Of a stretch of 64,000 nucleotides of DNA, positions 36,077 to 45,352 are shown one piece after another. The stretch lies in the NCBI RefSeq assembly GCF_007747655.1, contig NZ_CP036274.1, positions 434,001 to 498,000 of the forward strand, in the 5' to 3' direction. Numbering within the stretch: position 1 is the first letter of the stretch; each line of letters starts with the position of its first letter. Both the position numbers and the translations under genes were made by a program. Under the pieces are notes generated by a model. That model was not told where the DNA came from, did no database searches, and was given only the letters and a program-made list of their open reading frames with translations. Origin of the DNA: Anatilimnocola aggregata (GTDB lineage Bacteria; Planctomycetota; Planctomycetia; Pirellulales; Pirellulaceae).

Positions 36077-37468
36077 ATGTCACTCTCAAAAGTGATGTGC
36101 CTCCTTAGCGTGGTGCTGGTCGGGGCAATGCTGCCCGGACGCGCGCAAGCCCAAGCGCCAGTGCCGGTTCAGCCGCGAGCCACACTCTGGAGTTTTTTAG
36201 GCATTCCGCAGACCTATACCTCGGTGCGCGACAACTGGTCGAACCGCAACGGTAACCGCCCCAATGCCGAGCGCAAACCAAACCTGAAGCGATTGGCCGA
36301 TCCGAAGAACTTGGAATCGGAAAACCCAGCCATCAAGCGGGCTGCTGAAATCAAGAAGGAAGAGGATCTCGCTAAGCAGAAGATCAAGGCAGTGAAGTAT
36401 CTGACCAAGATCGGCTGCGGCTGCTACAACCGCGATGGCAGCATTACCGATGCCCTGCTGAAGGCGCTCGACGATTGCACCGAAGACGTCCGCTATGAAA
36501 CCGTGAAGGCGATCACCGAAGCGGCCAATGGCGAAGCGTGCGTCAACTGCAAGAACAAGAGCTGCTGCAGCGAAGAGCTGTCGAACAAGCTGTATGAAAT
36601 GGCTTACGAACGAGATGACAGCGGCTGCTACCTCGAACCTTCGGAACGCGTTCGCTTAGCGGCAGCAGAAGCCCTGCGAGCTTGCTGCCCAGGTGGCGGC
36701 GGCGGACCTGACTACATCGTCGAAGAAGGTGGCACCGGAGCCGAGACGATCGATGGTGGTGGTGGCGAACGGCCAGACATGGCTCCGCCCGGTGGTGGTG
36801 AACGCCCCGAACTGCCCCCTGCTCCGCCACAACCTGTACCAGGGATCGGTCCGACGCCTCTGCCGCCACCTGTACCGACGCCAGCTGTCGATCCAGCTCC
36901 CACGTCGTTCGAAGATCAAACGGGCGAGGCTCCCGCGCCCGCTCAGAAGTCGAGCCGCCGGACGGCTAACCTCTACAACGGTCGACCCACGATCGCTCAA
37001 GCCTCTGGCACCACCAGCGGAACACCTGCCTCGGCAGTGGCCTTCGCCAGCGAAGCGCAACCATCCAGCCGGTTGACGCAGAACGTCGCTCCGGTGGCAA
37101 CGCCGGGTGAAGTGGCTTCGCCCTTTATGCCCGCTGCTGCTCCGCAGGCCTATGTCGCCGCCCCACCTGCTCAGCAGTTTGCGGCTCAGCCCGCTCGGCC
37201 ACGGCCAACGTTCGAAAACTTTGGCCCAGCTGTGGCGACCGCCGTCGATCATAAGAACAACGAAGCGACCGTTAGCTTTCCTGGTGGCGAGACAGCTCCG
37301 GTCGGCTCCATCCTGCGGGGCTATCACAACTATGCACTGACCGGCAAGCACGCGGTTGGCGACTTCGTCGTGATTCAAAGCGACCCCGGCATCGCCATCG
37401 TTCGCCCCCGTGGTCAAACCCGGCTCGGCAAACTGATGTCCGGCGACGAACTGATCCTGCTGCAGTAA
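36077..37468 (+). CDS. Secreted Cys-rich HEAT-like protein with proline-rich region
   Basis: 463 residues with a signal peptide (MSLSKVMCLLSVVLVGAMLPGRAQAQ). Residues ~85-215 hold HEAT-like helices: IKAVKYLTKIGCGCYNRDGSITDALLKALDDCTEDVRYETVKAITEA and SERVRLAAAEALRACCPGG. Cysteines are frequent (CGC, CVNCKNKSCCS, CC), odd for HEAT repeats and suggestive of disulfides or metal. A Pro/Gly-rich linker (~220-300) follows, then a C-terminal domain with ATVSFPGGETAPVGSILRGYHNYALTG. This architecture looks planctomycete-specific; the role is unknown, perhaps cell envelope. The 288-bp leader contains small hairpins such as CCTCC-AGAC-GGAGG near 35992. Confidence 0.7.
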   Translation: MSLSKVMCLLSVVLVGAMLPGRAQAQAPVPVQPRATLWSFLGIPQTYTSVRDNWSNRNGNRPNAERKPNLKRLADPKNLESENPAIKRAAEIKKEEDLAKQKIKAVKYLTKIGCGCYNRDGSITDALLKALDDCTEDVRYETVKAITEAANGEACVNCKNKSCCSEELSNKLYEMAYERDDSGCYLEPSERVRLAAAEALRACCPGGGGGPDYIVEEGGTGAETIDGGGGERPDMAPPGGGERPELPPAPPQPVPGIGPTPLPPPVPTPAVDPAPTSFEDQTGEAPAPAQKSSRRTANLYNGRPTIAQASGTTSGTPASAVAFASEAQPSSRLTQNVAPVATPGEVASPFMPAAAPQAYVAAPPAQQFAAQPARPRPTFENFGPAVATAVDHKNNEATVSFPGGETAPVGSILRGYHNYALTGKHAVGDFVVIQSDPGIAIVRPRGQTRLGKLMSGDELILLQ

Positions 37469-37474
37469 GCGTTC

Positions 37475-39637
37475 TTAGTCCATGCCCGGCAGCCAGAGTT
37501 TACCCTTGCTCGCCTCGGCCGGAGCCGCGGCGGGTTGGCCAGGTGTCCACAGTCCGCCGCTGCTGGGTGCAGCAGCTGGCATTGCGGTGGGAGCGCCGGG
37601 CATTCCGCCCGGGCCGGCACCTGGAGCGCCGCCCTGCGGACGAATGAGACCCAGCTGGGCGAGCATCATGTACAAGCCTTGAGCAATGCCCGGCTCGTTC
37701 ATGTGCTTGGCGCGAAGTGTTTCCATGATGCGAGTGAATTCGGCCTGTTCGCCACGCATGAGGCGAAGGGGAATCTCTTGCAGCATGAAGCGAGCAGGCG
37801 AGCGACCGCGGTCCTTGGCCCAATCTTGCGCTTTGGTCAGCAGTTCGAGCGTTTCGGTCGGGTCGTTCGACTGCCGCGACAGAATCTCGAACACGTCTTC
37901 CTTATTCGCGACCTTGTCGAGCGATGGCCGGGCTACCACCTCGCGACCCATCTTCAGTACCAGGCGACGACAGCTCACCAGTGTGCCGCGAGTGAAGGCT
38001 TGCATCAGATCTTCATCGTTGAGCTTGGTGGCTTCTACGCGTGTGAGCTGGGCGAGCGAGAGGGCTTGAATCTTACGGCCTGCGGGGTCGAGTTCATCGA
38101 TAGTCGGCAACCCGAGCGAACGACGGACTTCGTTGAACACCGGCTCTTCTTGCGGCTGAGCCAGGTCCATTAGCAGGATTGTGGCGAGCGCCTTGTTCTG
38201 CAATTGCGGATTGGCCGCCGCTTGTCGCAACGTGGCCCCATCGAGCCCGGCTTGCACCGAATCGGGGAGCACATTCAGCAGCAAGTGCCGCCGCTGTTCG
38301 AGAATCAACGTCTTGCGATGTTCCTGCGGAGTGTCATCGGGAAAACGCCAATTCACGGCCAGAATCGCGGCATTACGATTGGCTAGACCAACAGCCTCTT
38401 CGGTCGGATCACCCTGCAGATGCGAACCGATCAGCGTTTTCACCTTCTGAATCCGGTCGTTCCAATCTTCAAGCTGAGGCGCGGTGAATTCCACGCGGGC
38501 GGCCCGATCGGTTTGGCGACCGTAGAACAACAACTCGCCCAGCACGCGCGGGATTGCGTCGCGAGCGATGTCCACGCCGGTTGACGGAATCTCGCGATCG
38601 AGAATGAAGAAGGCACTTTGCGGTGGTGGTTCACCTTCGGCCAGATCCATGTCTTCGGGCCGCAGAGTGATGGCCTGCAATTGCTTGTTCGAGATCCAGG
38701 CTTCGCGCAAAGCCGGTGCATCGTCGATGGTGAAGGTCGCGGTCACTTCGGGAACTTGATACTCTTCGCCATTCATCGCCAGGAATTGGGCCAGCGCTTC
38801 GGCTTCGATGGCTTCGTCGCGCGGCACGGCGGCAAACGCGGCATACTTCTGGAAAATGGCCGCAGCGATATCATCTTCGGCCAGCGTGACGAGCAGCGTT
38901 CCCAGGTTGCGCCAAATGGTTGGTTCGTTCGGTTCGCTGGCAGCCAGCGCTTCGAACTTCTTGGCCGCCGCTTGAAAGCAGCCGTAGTTGGCGTCTTTCA
39001 GTGCGGCTTGAAATTCGGCCAGGCCAGCAGCAGAGAGGGAACTCTCGGCCGGGGGTGGAACAAGATCGGCAAACGTGTGGGCGACGAGGGGCACCTGCCC
39101 GCTGCTATCGAGGTCCATCATCGCGCTGAAGGCCGTTTCGTCTTTCCCTTGCGAAACACGCACTTGATAGGTGAGGTGCCCGCGCGCGGCGAGAACTTCG
39201 CCGGTGGCGAACAGGGCCCGGCCCAGCGTGCCGATGGCCTGATAGACGAGGTGATGAATCTTGCCCGGGTGCTGCTCGAGTGCCTGCTGCACGCGGCTGA
39301 TCGCGGCGAGCACGTTGCCATCCTGGCAATCGAGAATCGCGGCCAGCGCCAGGCCGGGCGGATTGGTCGGGGCCACTTCCAGCAGCTTCGCCGTCGATTG
39401 CCGGGCTTGTTCGACTTCGCTCAGGCTGAGTTCGACGAGTGCCTTATACATCAGGGCCGAAGGAATCTTGGGATGCGTCGACAGCAGCTTGTTGATGTGG
39501 TCGAGCGCGGCCAGCCGCTGCTCGCCTTCCATCGCCAGTTGAATCTTCTCCAACTCGTGGCTGACATCGGCCCCACAGCAGAACTTGAGCTTCTTCTCAC
39601 TGCCACAGGGGCACGGTTGATATGGATCGAGAGACAT
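37475..39637 (-). CDS. SEC-C motif and TPR-like protein
   Basis: 720 residues from ATG 39637 (MSLDPYQPCPCGSEKKLKFCCG). The N-terminal CPCGSEKKLKFCC is a SEC-C zinc motif, the same type that SecA uses to contact SecB and ribosomes. Residues ~25-300 form TPR-like helical pairs (HINKLLSTHPKIPSALMYKALVEL and others). The remaining sequence is mostly helical, ending in a Gly/Pro/Ala-rich tail. There is no signal peptide, so it is cytoplasmic. It is convergent with the HEAT-like gene, with the stops only 6 bp apart. Function unknown. Confidence 0.78.
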   Translation of the reverse strand: MSLDPYQPCPCGSEKKLKFCCGADVSHELEKIQLAMEGEQRLAALDHINKLLSTHPKIPSALMYKALVELSLSEVEQARQSTAKLLEVAPTNPPGLALAAILDCQDGNVLAAISRVQQALEQHPGKIHHLVYQAIGTLGRALFATGEVLAARGHLTYQVRVSQGKDETAFSAMMDLDSSGQVPLVAHTFADLVPPPAESSLSAAGLAEFQAALKDANYGCFQAAAKKFEALAASEPNEPTIWRNLGTLLVTLAEDDIAAAIFQKYAAFAAVPRDEAIEAEALAQFLAMNGEEYQVPEVTATFTIDDAPALREAWISNKQLQAITLRPEDMDLAEGEPPPQSAFFILDREIPSTGVDIARDAIPRVLGELLFYGRQTDRAARVEFTAPQLEDWNDRIQKVKTLIGSHLQGDPTEEAVGLANRNAAILAVNWRFPDDTPQEHRKTLILEQRRHLLLNVLPDSVQAGLDGATLRQAAANPQLQNKALATILLMDLAQPQEEPVFNEVRRSLGLPTIDELDPAGRKIQALSLAQLTRVEATKLNDEDLMQAFTRGTLVSCRRLVLKMGREVVARPSLDKVANKEDVFEILSRQSNDPTETLELLTKAQDWAKDRGRSPARFMLQEIPLRLMRGEQAEFTRIMETLRAKHMNEPGIAQGLYMMLAQLGLIRPQGGAPGAGPGGMPGAPTAMPAAAPSSGGLWTPGQPAAAPAEASKGKLWLPGMD

Positions 39638-40151
39638 CGTCCTGGCACTTTCTGGCAACAACCAGCCGGAAACCGGTCACCGCAGGGGACATGCATCCCA
39701 GGGACTCGGGTCTCAAACGGCCAGCCGACCATGCAAATTCGTGGTGAATTGGTTCAGCCGCAAGCCCTGCAATGTAGCAAAACGGGGGCAAAGGCGGGAG
39801 AAGGGACAGACCGCCGGGCTGAGTTGCTAGTGCCCCAGCTACCAGGGCCAGACTCGGGTCAAGAATCTGGCTGGCTCTCGTGGTCCCCAGTTGCAGCATC
39901 TCAGCAACTCTGACTTCACCGAGAAACGGACCCCGTACGATTTAGCACTTAGCCGCGAAAACTCCACTTCAGTTTCACCCTAAATGTCCAACTAGCAGCC
40001 CCATAGTTGAACACCAATCGCTCGGAAACCCGAGAGTTACGCACTCCCCTGTTCAATTAACAACTCCTTAATTGAACACCCCTCCTTTGCGGCTTGGCGT
40101 CGTAACTTTACTTGCAGCTGGGTGGTAATGGCATTGCCTGCATCCGGCCAC
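39638..40151. other. Intergenic region with structured element, copy 2
   Basis: 514 bp between the SEC-C gene start and the GDPD stop (both minus strand). No gene is supported. It carries the second copy of the three-hairpin element at 39985-40078, in sense with the SEC-C gene and about 350 bases before it. Confidence 0.6.
39985..40078 (-). repeat. Three-hairpin structured element, copy 2
   Basis: On the minus strand, hairpin 1 pairs 40078-40068 with 40060-40050 (TGTTCAATTAA with TTAATTGAACA, 11 perfect pairs). Hairpin 2 is CTCGG-GTTT-CCGAG (40034-40021). Hairpin 3 pairs TGTTCAACTA (40013-40004) with TAGTTGGACA (39994-39985), one G-U pair. Relative to copy 1 at 11320-11414, the inner halves of hairpins 1 and 3 differ while pairing is kept. 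Sequence outside the hairpins is also partly shared (GCCGCAAA before, TTAGG after). Confidence 0.75.
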
Positions 40152-41000
40152 CTAGCGAGTTGGCAGCGACTCTTGGACTTGCTGAATCTTGGTCGGGATG
40201 TCGGTGCAGGCAACATCAACGCCCAGACCAACGGCCAGGTAGTAGTCTTGCACGGTGTGGCCGGGCCAGCAGTTGATTTTGTAGCCCTGCTTTTGCGCTT
40301 CCCGAACCATCGCCCGCGACGTGCCGTTCAACTGACACGCGATGTGCTGAGCCTTGAGACCCTTGGCTCGTTCGATGAACTCAGCCGAGAGAGGCTTGCC
40401 CGCGATAATGGAGATGGGGGCGGCTTCGTCGAGCGCGCGAATGGCCCTCAGCGGACGCTCGTCGAACGACGTGAACAGGTAGTACGACTCTTGGGGCATC
40501 TTGGCCTGGGCCTGTTGGTAAAGCCTGGCACAATACTCGGCAATCCGCTCGTCGGGATAGAGTTTCTGGTTGCTGGTTTTCATTTCCAGCTCAATGCAAA
40601 CGCCGGGCTTATCGGCAAAATAGTCGAGCAACTCTTCAAGGAACAAGAACTTCTGTCCCTTCTTGGTGGTGACCTTCCGCAACTCGTCGGCTGTCTGCGC
40701 TTCGATCGGACCCTTGCCGTTGTGTGTCCGCTCAAGGCTGTCGTCGTGCAGAACCACCAGCACGCCATCGCGCGTCATCCGCACGTCGGTCTCGAACCCC
40801 CGAATCCCGCGCTCGTAGCAGGCCCGGAAGCCCGCCATGGTATTTTCTTCGAATTCGTGAGCCCCACCCCGGTGCGCCAGAATCAGCGGAGTCTTTGCCG
40901 CTGTCTTGGTGGCAGCAACCTTTTCCTCGGCAGTCGCGCGCTTCACGCACCACAACGTCGGGCAACACAGCAGTCCAATCATCGCCAGCCGGCCTAGCAT
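40152..41000 (-). CDS. Secreted glycerophosphodiester phosphodiesterase
   Basis: 282 residues from ATG 41000, which begins a signal peptide (MLGRLAMIGLLCCPTLWCVKRATA). Catalytic GDPD motifs: LILAHRGGAHEFEENTMAGF (His-Arg and Glu-Asn), GFETDVRMTRDGVLVVLHDD (Glu and Asp metal ligands, His general acid), and CIELEMKT. The enzyme hydrolyses glycerophosphodiesters to glycerol 3-phosphate and an alcohol using a divalent metal. Export suggests scavenging of phospholipid head groups. It is divergent from the DUF1501 gene. Confidence 0.92.
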   Translation of the reverse strand: MLGRLAMIGLLCCPTLWCVKRATAEEKVAATKTAAKTPLILAHRGGAHEFEENTMAGFRACYERGIRGFETDVRMTRDGVLVVLHDDSLERTHNGKGPIEAQTADELRKVTTKKGQKFLFLEELLDYFADKPGVCIELEMKTSNQKLYPDERIAEYCARLYQQAQAKMPQESYYLFTSFDERPLRAIRALDEAAPISIIAGKPLSAEFIERAKGLKAQHIACQLNGTSRAMVREAQKQGYKINCWPGHTVQDYYLAVGLGVDVACTDIPTKIQQVQESLPTR

Positions 41001-41286
41001 CGCAGCAGATCCTCGTGAACAAGTCGAACTATCGAGAGGCAATAGAGAATCCGAGCGCCCTACCACTTTGACTACGATTATAGCCCAGCGAACCAAGTCT
41101 AGCTGCGATGGCAATCAGTAGGTCGGGGCTGGCACTCCGGCGCCCTGACAAAGGGAATTCGAAGTACAGCGGATGAAGTTTGGAAAGACTGACGCCGGCC
41201 AGTATATTGACTTGAGCTTGCGGATGGCGTTCCACCGCCGCAACTCCGCTGGAAACCTGCCTTCGCTGCCTACCGGAGATTCGCCG

Positions 41287-42768
41287 ATGACTCGCGATAC
41301 CGCTCCCACGAATCTCTCGCGCCGTTCGTTCGGCGTGATGGCCGGTTCGTTGGCGGCAGCAGCATCGCCAATCACGGCGCTAAGCAAGGCTGCTGCAGAG
41401 CGGCCGCTGGGGCAGAGTCACTTTGGTCGCGCGAAGCGGGTAATGCTGCTGTATCTGTATGGAGCAGCAGCCCAGCATGAGACTTGGGATCCCAAGCCTG
41501 ATGCGCCGGCGGAGATTCGCGGCAAATTCAATCCGACCAGCACTTCGGTGCCGGGCCTGCAGATTTGCGAGCACTTGCCCCGCGTGGCGAAAATTGCGGA
41601 CAAGTTGACCCTCGTGCGGTCGATGTCGCATCCGTATAACATTCATTCGGCGGCGTACACAATGTCGGGCATCGACAAGGTCGATATCCCGATGGAATTG
41701 AACCCGTTCGATGCGCGGCACTGGCCCAGCTTTGGAAGTGTCCTAGATTACCTGGCGACGAAGGAGCAGCCGACCGCGCCGCCACCAGCGATTCCGCGCA
41801 ATATCTGTCTGCCGTTTCGCTTCAGCAGTCGCGCAGGCGAGTTCACGCGCGGCGGGCCTTACGGTGGCTTTCTCGGCCGCGGTTACGATCCCGTTTGCAC
41901 CGAATTCGCAGGAAAGATCACCGGCAAGGTCGGACGCTGGCGCGGCAATGCGATGCAAGACGTCGACGAACCTTACCTGGGCATCGATCCAGCTGGCCGC
42001 TTCGTCGTGTCGCAAGCCAAGGGGGATACGGCCATGTCGCTCGATCAACTCAGTAGCCGCTGGTCGCTCCTGGCCAAGTTGCAGCACGAACAACTCGACT
42101 ATCAAACCGCAGCAGCGCCGCGCGGGCACGATCGCTTTCGCGAAATGGCCTACTCGCTCCTGACTTCCGATCGCATCAAGGCAGCCCTCGATATCGGCCA
42201 AGAAAAGGAGTCGCTGCGCGAGCAGTATGGCTACACTCTCTTTGGCCAGGCTACGCTCGCCGGCCGCCGGTTGCTTGAAGCAGGGGCGAAGCTGGTCACG
42301 GTGCTATGGGATGAAATCAAGACCGCCAATTCCGCCTGGGACACGCACTTCCATCACTACGAGCGACTGCAGGACGAACTGCTGCCGGGCCTCGATCGCG
42401 CGCTAAGTGCCCTAATTGCCGATCTCGACGAGCGGGGCATGCTCGACGATACGCTGGTCCTGTGCATTACCGAGCATGGCCGCACGCCCCGCGTTCACGA
42501 CAAGGGAGCCAACGGCGCGGGACGCGAACACTGGTCCGACGTCTATAGCAACGCCTTCGCCGGTGCCGGCATCCGCCGCGGCAGCGTCGTCGGCAGCAGC
42601 GACAAGCACGGCAGCTTCGTCCAAGAGAATCCCATCAGCCCCAAAGACATTCTCTGCACCATCTACCACCTGCTCGGCATTGATGCTCACACCATGATCC
42701 CCGACCGCCTCGGCCGCCCCTTGCCCCTCGTCACCGGCGGGCGAGTCGTGCATGAGATGTTGAGTTAG
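41287..42768 (+). CDS. DUF1501 domain protein with Tat-like signal
   Basis: 493 residues from ATG 41287 (MTRDTAPTNLSRRSFGVMAG), where SRRSFG starts a twin-arginine signal; a frame extension of 38 codons upstream looks non-coding. DUF1501 blocks: VMLLYLYGAAAQHETWDPKP, LTLVRSMSHPYNIHSAAYTMSG, KLVTVLWDEIKTANSAWDTH, LVLCITEHGRTPRVHDKGANGAGREHW. Unlike the first DUF1501 gene, it has no PSCyt1/DUF1549 partner next to it. It is convergent with the TPR gene, 13 bp apart. Confidence 0.9.
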   Translation: MTRDTAPTNLSRRSFGVMAGSLAAAASPITALSKAAAERPLGQSHFGRAKRVMLLYLYGAAAQHETWDPKPDAPAEIRGKFNPTSTSVPGLQICEHLPRVAKIADKLTLVRSMSHPYNIHSAAYTMSGIDKVDIPMELNPFDARHWPSFGSVLDYLATKEQPTAPPPAIPRNICLPFRFSSRAGEFTRGGPYGGFLGRGYDPVCTEFAGKITGKVGRWRGNAMQDVDEPYLGIDPAGRFVVSQAKGDTAMSLDQLSSRWSLLAKLQHEQLDYQTAAAPRGHDRFREMAYSLLTSDRIKAALDIGQEKESLREQYGYTLFGQATLAGRRLLEAGAKLVTVLWDEIKTANSAWDTHFHHYERLQDELLPGLDRALSALIADLDERGMLDDTLVLCITEHGRTPRVHDKGANGAGREHWSDVYSNAFAGAGIRRGSVVGSSDKHGSFVQENPISPKDILCTIYHLLGIDAHTMIPDRLGRPLPLVTGGRVVHEMLS

Positions 42769-42781
42769 TGTTCCCCACCCC

Positions 42782-45301
42782 TCACTCACACCGTCGCAAT
42801 AGTTCTTGAAATTGAACTTCCCAGCCACTGCCGGCGAGACCAGGGGGAGCTTCGAGGGTGTAGCGTAGCAGTTGGGCGGCAGCGGGCTTAGCGCCAAGTT
42901 TGAATTGGGCGAGGGCTACACTGTACTTAGCTTTGTACCAGCGCGGGGTGCGGGGCTTGGTGCGCGCGGCAATTAGTCGCCAGCGATCGAGAGCCTGCTG
43001 TAGCGTTGGTTTATCGGTAGCTGCCAAAAGGACGTCGGCCCAACCTTCTTGAATGGCGGCGCTGTCCTGGTTTTCTTTCGCCAAGCGGGCATACAGGGTG
43101 AATGCTTCGTTCCGCTGGCCAGCAAGCAGCAGCGCTTCGGCTTTCACGCGGTCGAGCGTCACGCGCTCGGCGGGCTGGAGTTGATTGCGGCGCTGGTCGA
43201 GCAGCGCGATGGTTTGCAGTTGCAGGCGGGCGACAACCGTGCGCAGCGAGGCGGGTGAGGTCTCGGCGATCTTGGACAAGCGCTCGACACTGACGAGCAA
43301 TTGTTCAGGCGAGGCACCAGCCGCTTGTTCAATGGCAGCCTGCGCTTCTCGTTCGCGACCCGGCAACACGGCCAAGGCAAGAATGCGCTGCAATCCGGCC
43401 GCTTGTTGCCAGGCAGCTGGTGGGTCGCTGGTACTTTGTAGAGCGGCATTGAGCAGCGATTCGACTTCGGCAGCCGAGTTGGGTTCGTAAGCGAGTCGCA
43501 GTTCAGCCACCGCGAGTGCTGCATCGCGATGAGCCTGCGTCCAGCGCTCGGGCAGGCGATCGTTTTCGCCGACGAGGACTTGCTGAAAAAACGCCAACGC
43601 GGCGGGCAACTCCGTCGACGGCGATTTACCCGCTGCGACCGTTTGCGCGAGCCACAGTTTGGCGGCGTTACTCGCCGCGGGAACAGCTTCGACCAGTTTC
43701 GCCGAGTCGCGCGGCACCAAGGCATACGCGGCCAGAGCTTCACGCCATTGTTGCTTCGCCGCCTGCCACTGCCCGAGCCAGATGGCCGCTTGCGCGGTCG
43801 AAGGATCGGCGGGCCAGGCTTTCAGATGCTCCTGCAACAGGTCGACATAGTTGGCTGCAGTGGTGGGATCCAGTCGGACATCTTGCGCGGCATTCCAAGC
43901 AGCTTGCAGGTGGGCAGCACCAGCCTGCGGATGAGCTACTTCGCGCAGGCTGGCGGCGCGCAGCCGGCGAGTGGCATCGGCAAACAGCTTGCGATTCTGC
44001 TGCACCAGCGCGCCTTTGTAGGCCAGGTCGAATGCGGTGTTGCTATCTCCCGCCGCGAAGGCCTGCTCGGCAGCCTTTTCATAGGTGGCAGCTGCCTGGT
44101 CGAGTTCGCCTTTCACGTAGAAATTATCGGCCGTGCGCGCCAGGACTGCCGCACCCGCGCCGGTGTTGCTGCCGCCGAGCGCATGCACGAGCAACTGATC
44201 GCCGCGGCGGCCCCAATAGGTGCCGTGCGTTTGCTGCAGGAACTTGGCCATGGCAGCCGCTTTGTCTTGCCACCCTTGCGACTCGGTGGCGTTTTGTTGC
44301 TGCTGGTATTGCTGCCAGACGGCGATGTAAGTCTCGAGCCACGCAAGATCGAGCTCCGGTGAATCTTGCCCGCCGAGTGTGCGGCCTTGATTGAGTAGCT
44401 GCAGCGCGGCAGTGTTATTGCGGGCTTCGAGAGCGGCCCGAATCTGTTCCGCGCGCGCGGTGAGTCGCAGCGCCGCGGGCTTGGGGTCGCGATCGAGCAG
44501 AGCGAGCAATTCCGTGGCCTGCGCTACGTTGCCTAGCAGGCGCTCGCTGATGGCCAGTTCGAGTCGCACTTGATCGGCGAGGGGATCCTCGGGAACGAGT
44601 TGGGTGAGCGGAGTCTTGAGAATCTCTTGTGTCTGCTGAGCGAGCGAGACACGATCGGGCGATTGCGGCGGATACAACTGACCGCGCAGGCGACAGACTC
44701 GCGCCCATTGATACAGCACATGCTGCTGCAGCGAGAAGAGTTCATCGGCCGAAAGTTCACCGGGGGCCAACGTGCGGCGGCGAAGAAGAGGTATCTCGCG
44801 AGTCAGTTGCTTATCGAGATTCTCGAGAGCGCTAGCCGCGGTGCGGAGGGGCTGCAAGGCGCGATCGAGTTCCGCGGCCGGTAGTGCGCCGGCCCGATAT
44901 TCAGCCGCCGCGAGTTCTCCCTCAGCTAGCCAGGTGAGGGCGTCTTGCAATTGCACGAGCATGCCCCGAACGTGCTTCGCGCGAGCATACTCGGCAGCGA
45001 GTGCGTGGGAGCGCTGGAACCACTGAGCCCGCGTGGCAGGGGGTTCGTTCATGGCATGCAAGGCATAAGTGCGTTGCAGCTCGACGGTGAGTTCGGTGAA
45101 GGCTGCTTCGTCAGCAATGGTCGCAGCCAGGCGCTGCTGGCAATAGGCTTCGGCCAGTTCGAACAAGCGGCGTTGTTGCAAACCGGCGACCAGGCGAGCA
45201 TCGCGCGAGTCGGCCGCGACAGTCGTCGCAGCAACCAGCAGCAGCGCGAGGCAGAAGGTTCGCACGAAGAGGACTCGAACTTTAGTCAAGCGTGTAGGCA
45301 T
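42782..45301 (-). CDS. Secreted TPR-repeat protein
   Basis: 839 residues. The signal peptide is VLFVRTFCLALLLVAATTVAADS near the N-terminus. The rest is almost entirely helical and Ala/Gln/Leu-rich with TPR-like pairs, for example DNFYVKGELDQAAATYEKAAEQAFAAGDSNTAFDLAYKGA and AEALLLAGQRNEAFTLYARLAKENQDSAAIQEGWADVL. It probably acts as a periplasmic scaffold. It follows the M16-like gene; the 48-bp gap is largely one copy of the dispersed repeat. Function unknown. Confidence 0.8.
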   Translation of the reverse strand: MPTRLTKVRVLFVRTFCLALLLVAATTVAADSRDARLVAGLQQRRLFELAEAYCQQRLAATIADEAAFTELTVELQRTYALHAMNEPPATRAQWFQRSHALAAEYARAKHVRGMLVQLQDALTWLAEGELAAAEYRAGALPAAELDRALQPLRTAASALENLDKQLTREIPLLRRRTLAPGELSADELFSLQQHVLYQWARVCRLRGQLYPPQSPDRVSLAQQTQEILKTPLTQLVPEDPLADQVRLELAISERLLGNVAQATELLALLDRDPKPAALRLTARAEQIRAALEARNNTAALQLLNQGRTLGGQDSPELDLAWLETYIAVWQQYQQQQNATESQGWQDKAAAMAKFLQQTHGTYWGRRGDQLLVHALGGSNTGAGAAVLARTADNFYVKGELDQAAATYEKAAEQAFAAGDSNTAFDLAYKGALVQQNRKLFADATRRLRAASLREVAHPQAGAAHLQAAWNAAQDVRLDPTTAANYVDLLQEHLKAWPADPSTAQAAIWLGQWQAAKQQWREALAAYALVPRDSAKLVEAVPAASNAAKLWLAQTVAAGKSPSTELPAALAFFQQVLVGENDRLPERWTQAHRDAALAVAELRLAYEPNSAAEVESLLNAALQSTSDPPAAWQQAAGLQRILALAVLPGREREAQAAIEQAAGASPEQLLVSVERLSKIAETSPASLRTVVARLQLQTIALLDQRRNQLQPAERVTLDRVKAEALLLAGQRNEAFTLYARLAKENQDSAAIQEGWADVLLAATDKPTLQQALDRWRLIAARTKPRTPRWYKAKYSVALAQFKLGAKPAAAQLLRYTLEAPPGLAGSGWEVQFQELLRRCE

Positions 45302-45330
45302 AACGCTAAGGGAAGTCGAGTTGCCGGGCC

Positions 45331-45352
45331 CCCTCGCTGACGCGTCGGGCTA
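45331..45352 (-). repeat. Single copy of the dispersed palindromic repeat
   Basis: Minus-strand TAG plus CCCGACGCGTCAGCGAGGG, full match to the 4704 copy. Its TAG (45350-45352) is the stop codon of the M16-like gene. No inverted partner lies nearby. Confidence 0.9.

Noticed and set aside
39597..39899. A 100-codon minus-strand frame upstream of and overlapping the SEC-C start
   Set aside because: It overlaps the well-supported SEC-C start in another frame and has no protein-like pattern beyond Leu/Ala/Pro richness.
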